A DNA stretch of 11,689 bases from Candidatus Uhrbacteria bacterium CG_4_9_14_3_um_filter_36_7 (GTDB lineage: Bacteria > Patescibacteriota > Patescibacteriia > UBA9934 > GWF2-40-263): the NCBI GenBank assembly GCA_002791255.1, contig PFWS01000002.1:1-11689 (forward strand), given 5' to 3'. The translations under genes were made by a program, and so were the position numbers. Positions within the stretch are counted from its first letter, which is position 1. The number at the start of each line of letters is the position of its first letter. Shown in pieces: positions 11,604 to 11,689 of this stretch. The notes under the pieces were generated by a model. It worked only from the letters and a program-made list of their open reading frames with translations. It had not been told where the DNA came from and made no database searches.

Positions 11604-11689
11604 ATGAAAAAAGTTATTTTACTTACCGGCCCAGGAGGAGCTGGAAAAAGTACGATTGCAGAGCTTTTAGTAAATAATTATGGATATAC
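11604..11689 (+). CDS. P-loop nucleotide kinase, N-terminal fragment (cut by window end)
   Basis: From ATG 11604 the frame reads MKKVILLTGPGGAGKSTIAELLVNNYGY and runs off the window. The hydrophobic beta strand followed by a Walker A loop, GPGGAGKST (residues 9-17), is typical of the first 20 residues of small P-loop kinases (AAA_18/guanylate- or adenylate-kinase-like, gluconate or shikimate kinase relatives). The family cannot be chosen from 28 residues. An earlier ATG at 11587 stops after five codons, so 11604 is the start. No SD is seen. Confidence 0.75.
   Translation, partial: MKKVILLTGPGGAGKSTIAELLVNNYGY

Noticed and set aside
1..11689. UGA recoding as in some CPR lineages
   Set aside because: All confident genes end normally, Trp is read from TGG, no in-frame TGA is needed, and the tRNA-Trp anticodon is CCA.
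1..11689. CRISPR arrays, insertion sequences, integrase-type attachment sites
   Set aside because: No spaced direct repeats, transposase or integrase genes, or duplicated tRNA 3' ends were seen.

Overview
The window looks like a piece of a small, AT-rich bacterial genome, most likely a Candidate Phyla Radiation (Patescibacteria) member. The evidence is low GC, short compact genes, several starts with no Shine-Dalgarno (SD) sequence, tRNAs with encoded CCA, a standard genetic code (no in-frame TGA, tRNA-Trp with CCA anticodon), and a mix of housekeeping genes with a minimal envelope-polysaccharide cluster. The phylum is an inference from style, not from a marker phylogeny.

Layout. 1-210: the C-terminal end of an unidentified ORF cut by the window edge. 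About 158-993: a visibly GC-richer stretch with no convincing protein gene, packed with strong local hairpins and closed by an intrinsic terminator. I read it as one large structured RNA of about 0.8 kb on the + strand. It has some flavour of an ORF-less group II intron, but I cannot recognise a 5' GUGYG or a canonical domain V. 994-1250: AT-rich leader with one long hairpin. 1251-5541: a three-gene + strand cluster: a UDP-N-acetylhexosamine-type 6-dehydrogenase, a membrane GT2 synthase resembling hyaluronan synthase, and an anchored NodB/PgaB-type polysaccharide deacetylase with a C-terminal beta-sandwich. Together they could make, export and deacetylate a uronate-containing surface polymer. 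5551-6489 (- strand): a secreted beta-sandwich (LamG-like) protein converging on that cluster.

6597-7118: promoter, tRNA-Tyr, tRNA-Thr, second promoter, rpmG (bL33) and terminator. 7141-7422 (-): HU-family DNA-binding protein. 7534-8316: exonuclease III-type AP endonuclease. 8417-8965: thymidine kinase. 9022-10281 (-): RarA/MgsA AAA+ ATPase. 10362-10691 (-): small three-helix membrane protein. 10849-10922: tRNA-Trp. 11031-11506: a type II toxin-antitoxin pair (Phd/YefM-like antitoxin, RelE/ParE-like toxin) behind a clear promoter and an inverted-repeat operator. 11604-end: the N-terminus of a P-loop kinase.

Regulatory signals are unusually readable. The -10 hexamer TAAACT recurs at four promoters. 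Two genes (xth, rarA) have an extended -10 ending 8-9 bases before the start codon, as expected for leaderless mRNAs. Several unit ends carry symmetric hairpins usable from both strands. The strongest candidate for something undescribed is the large RNA at about 158-993.
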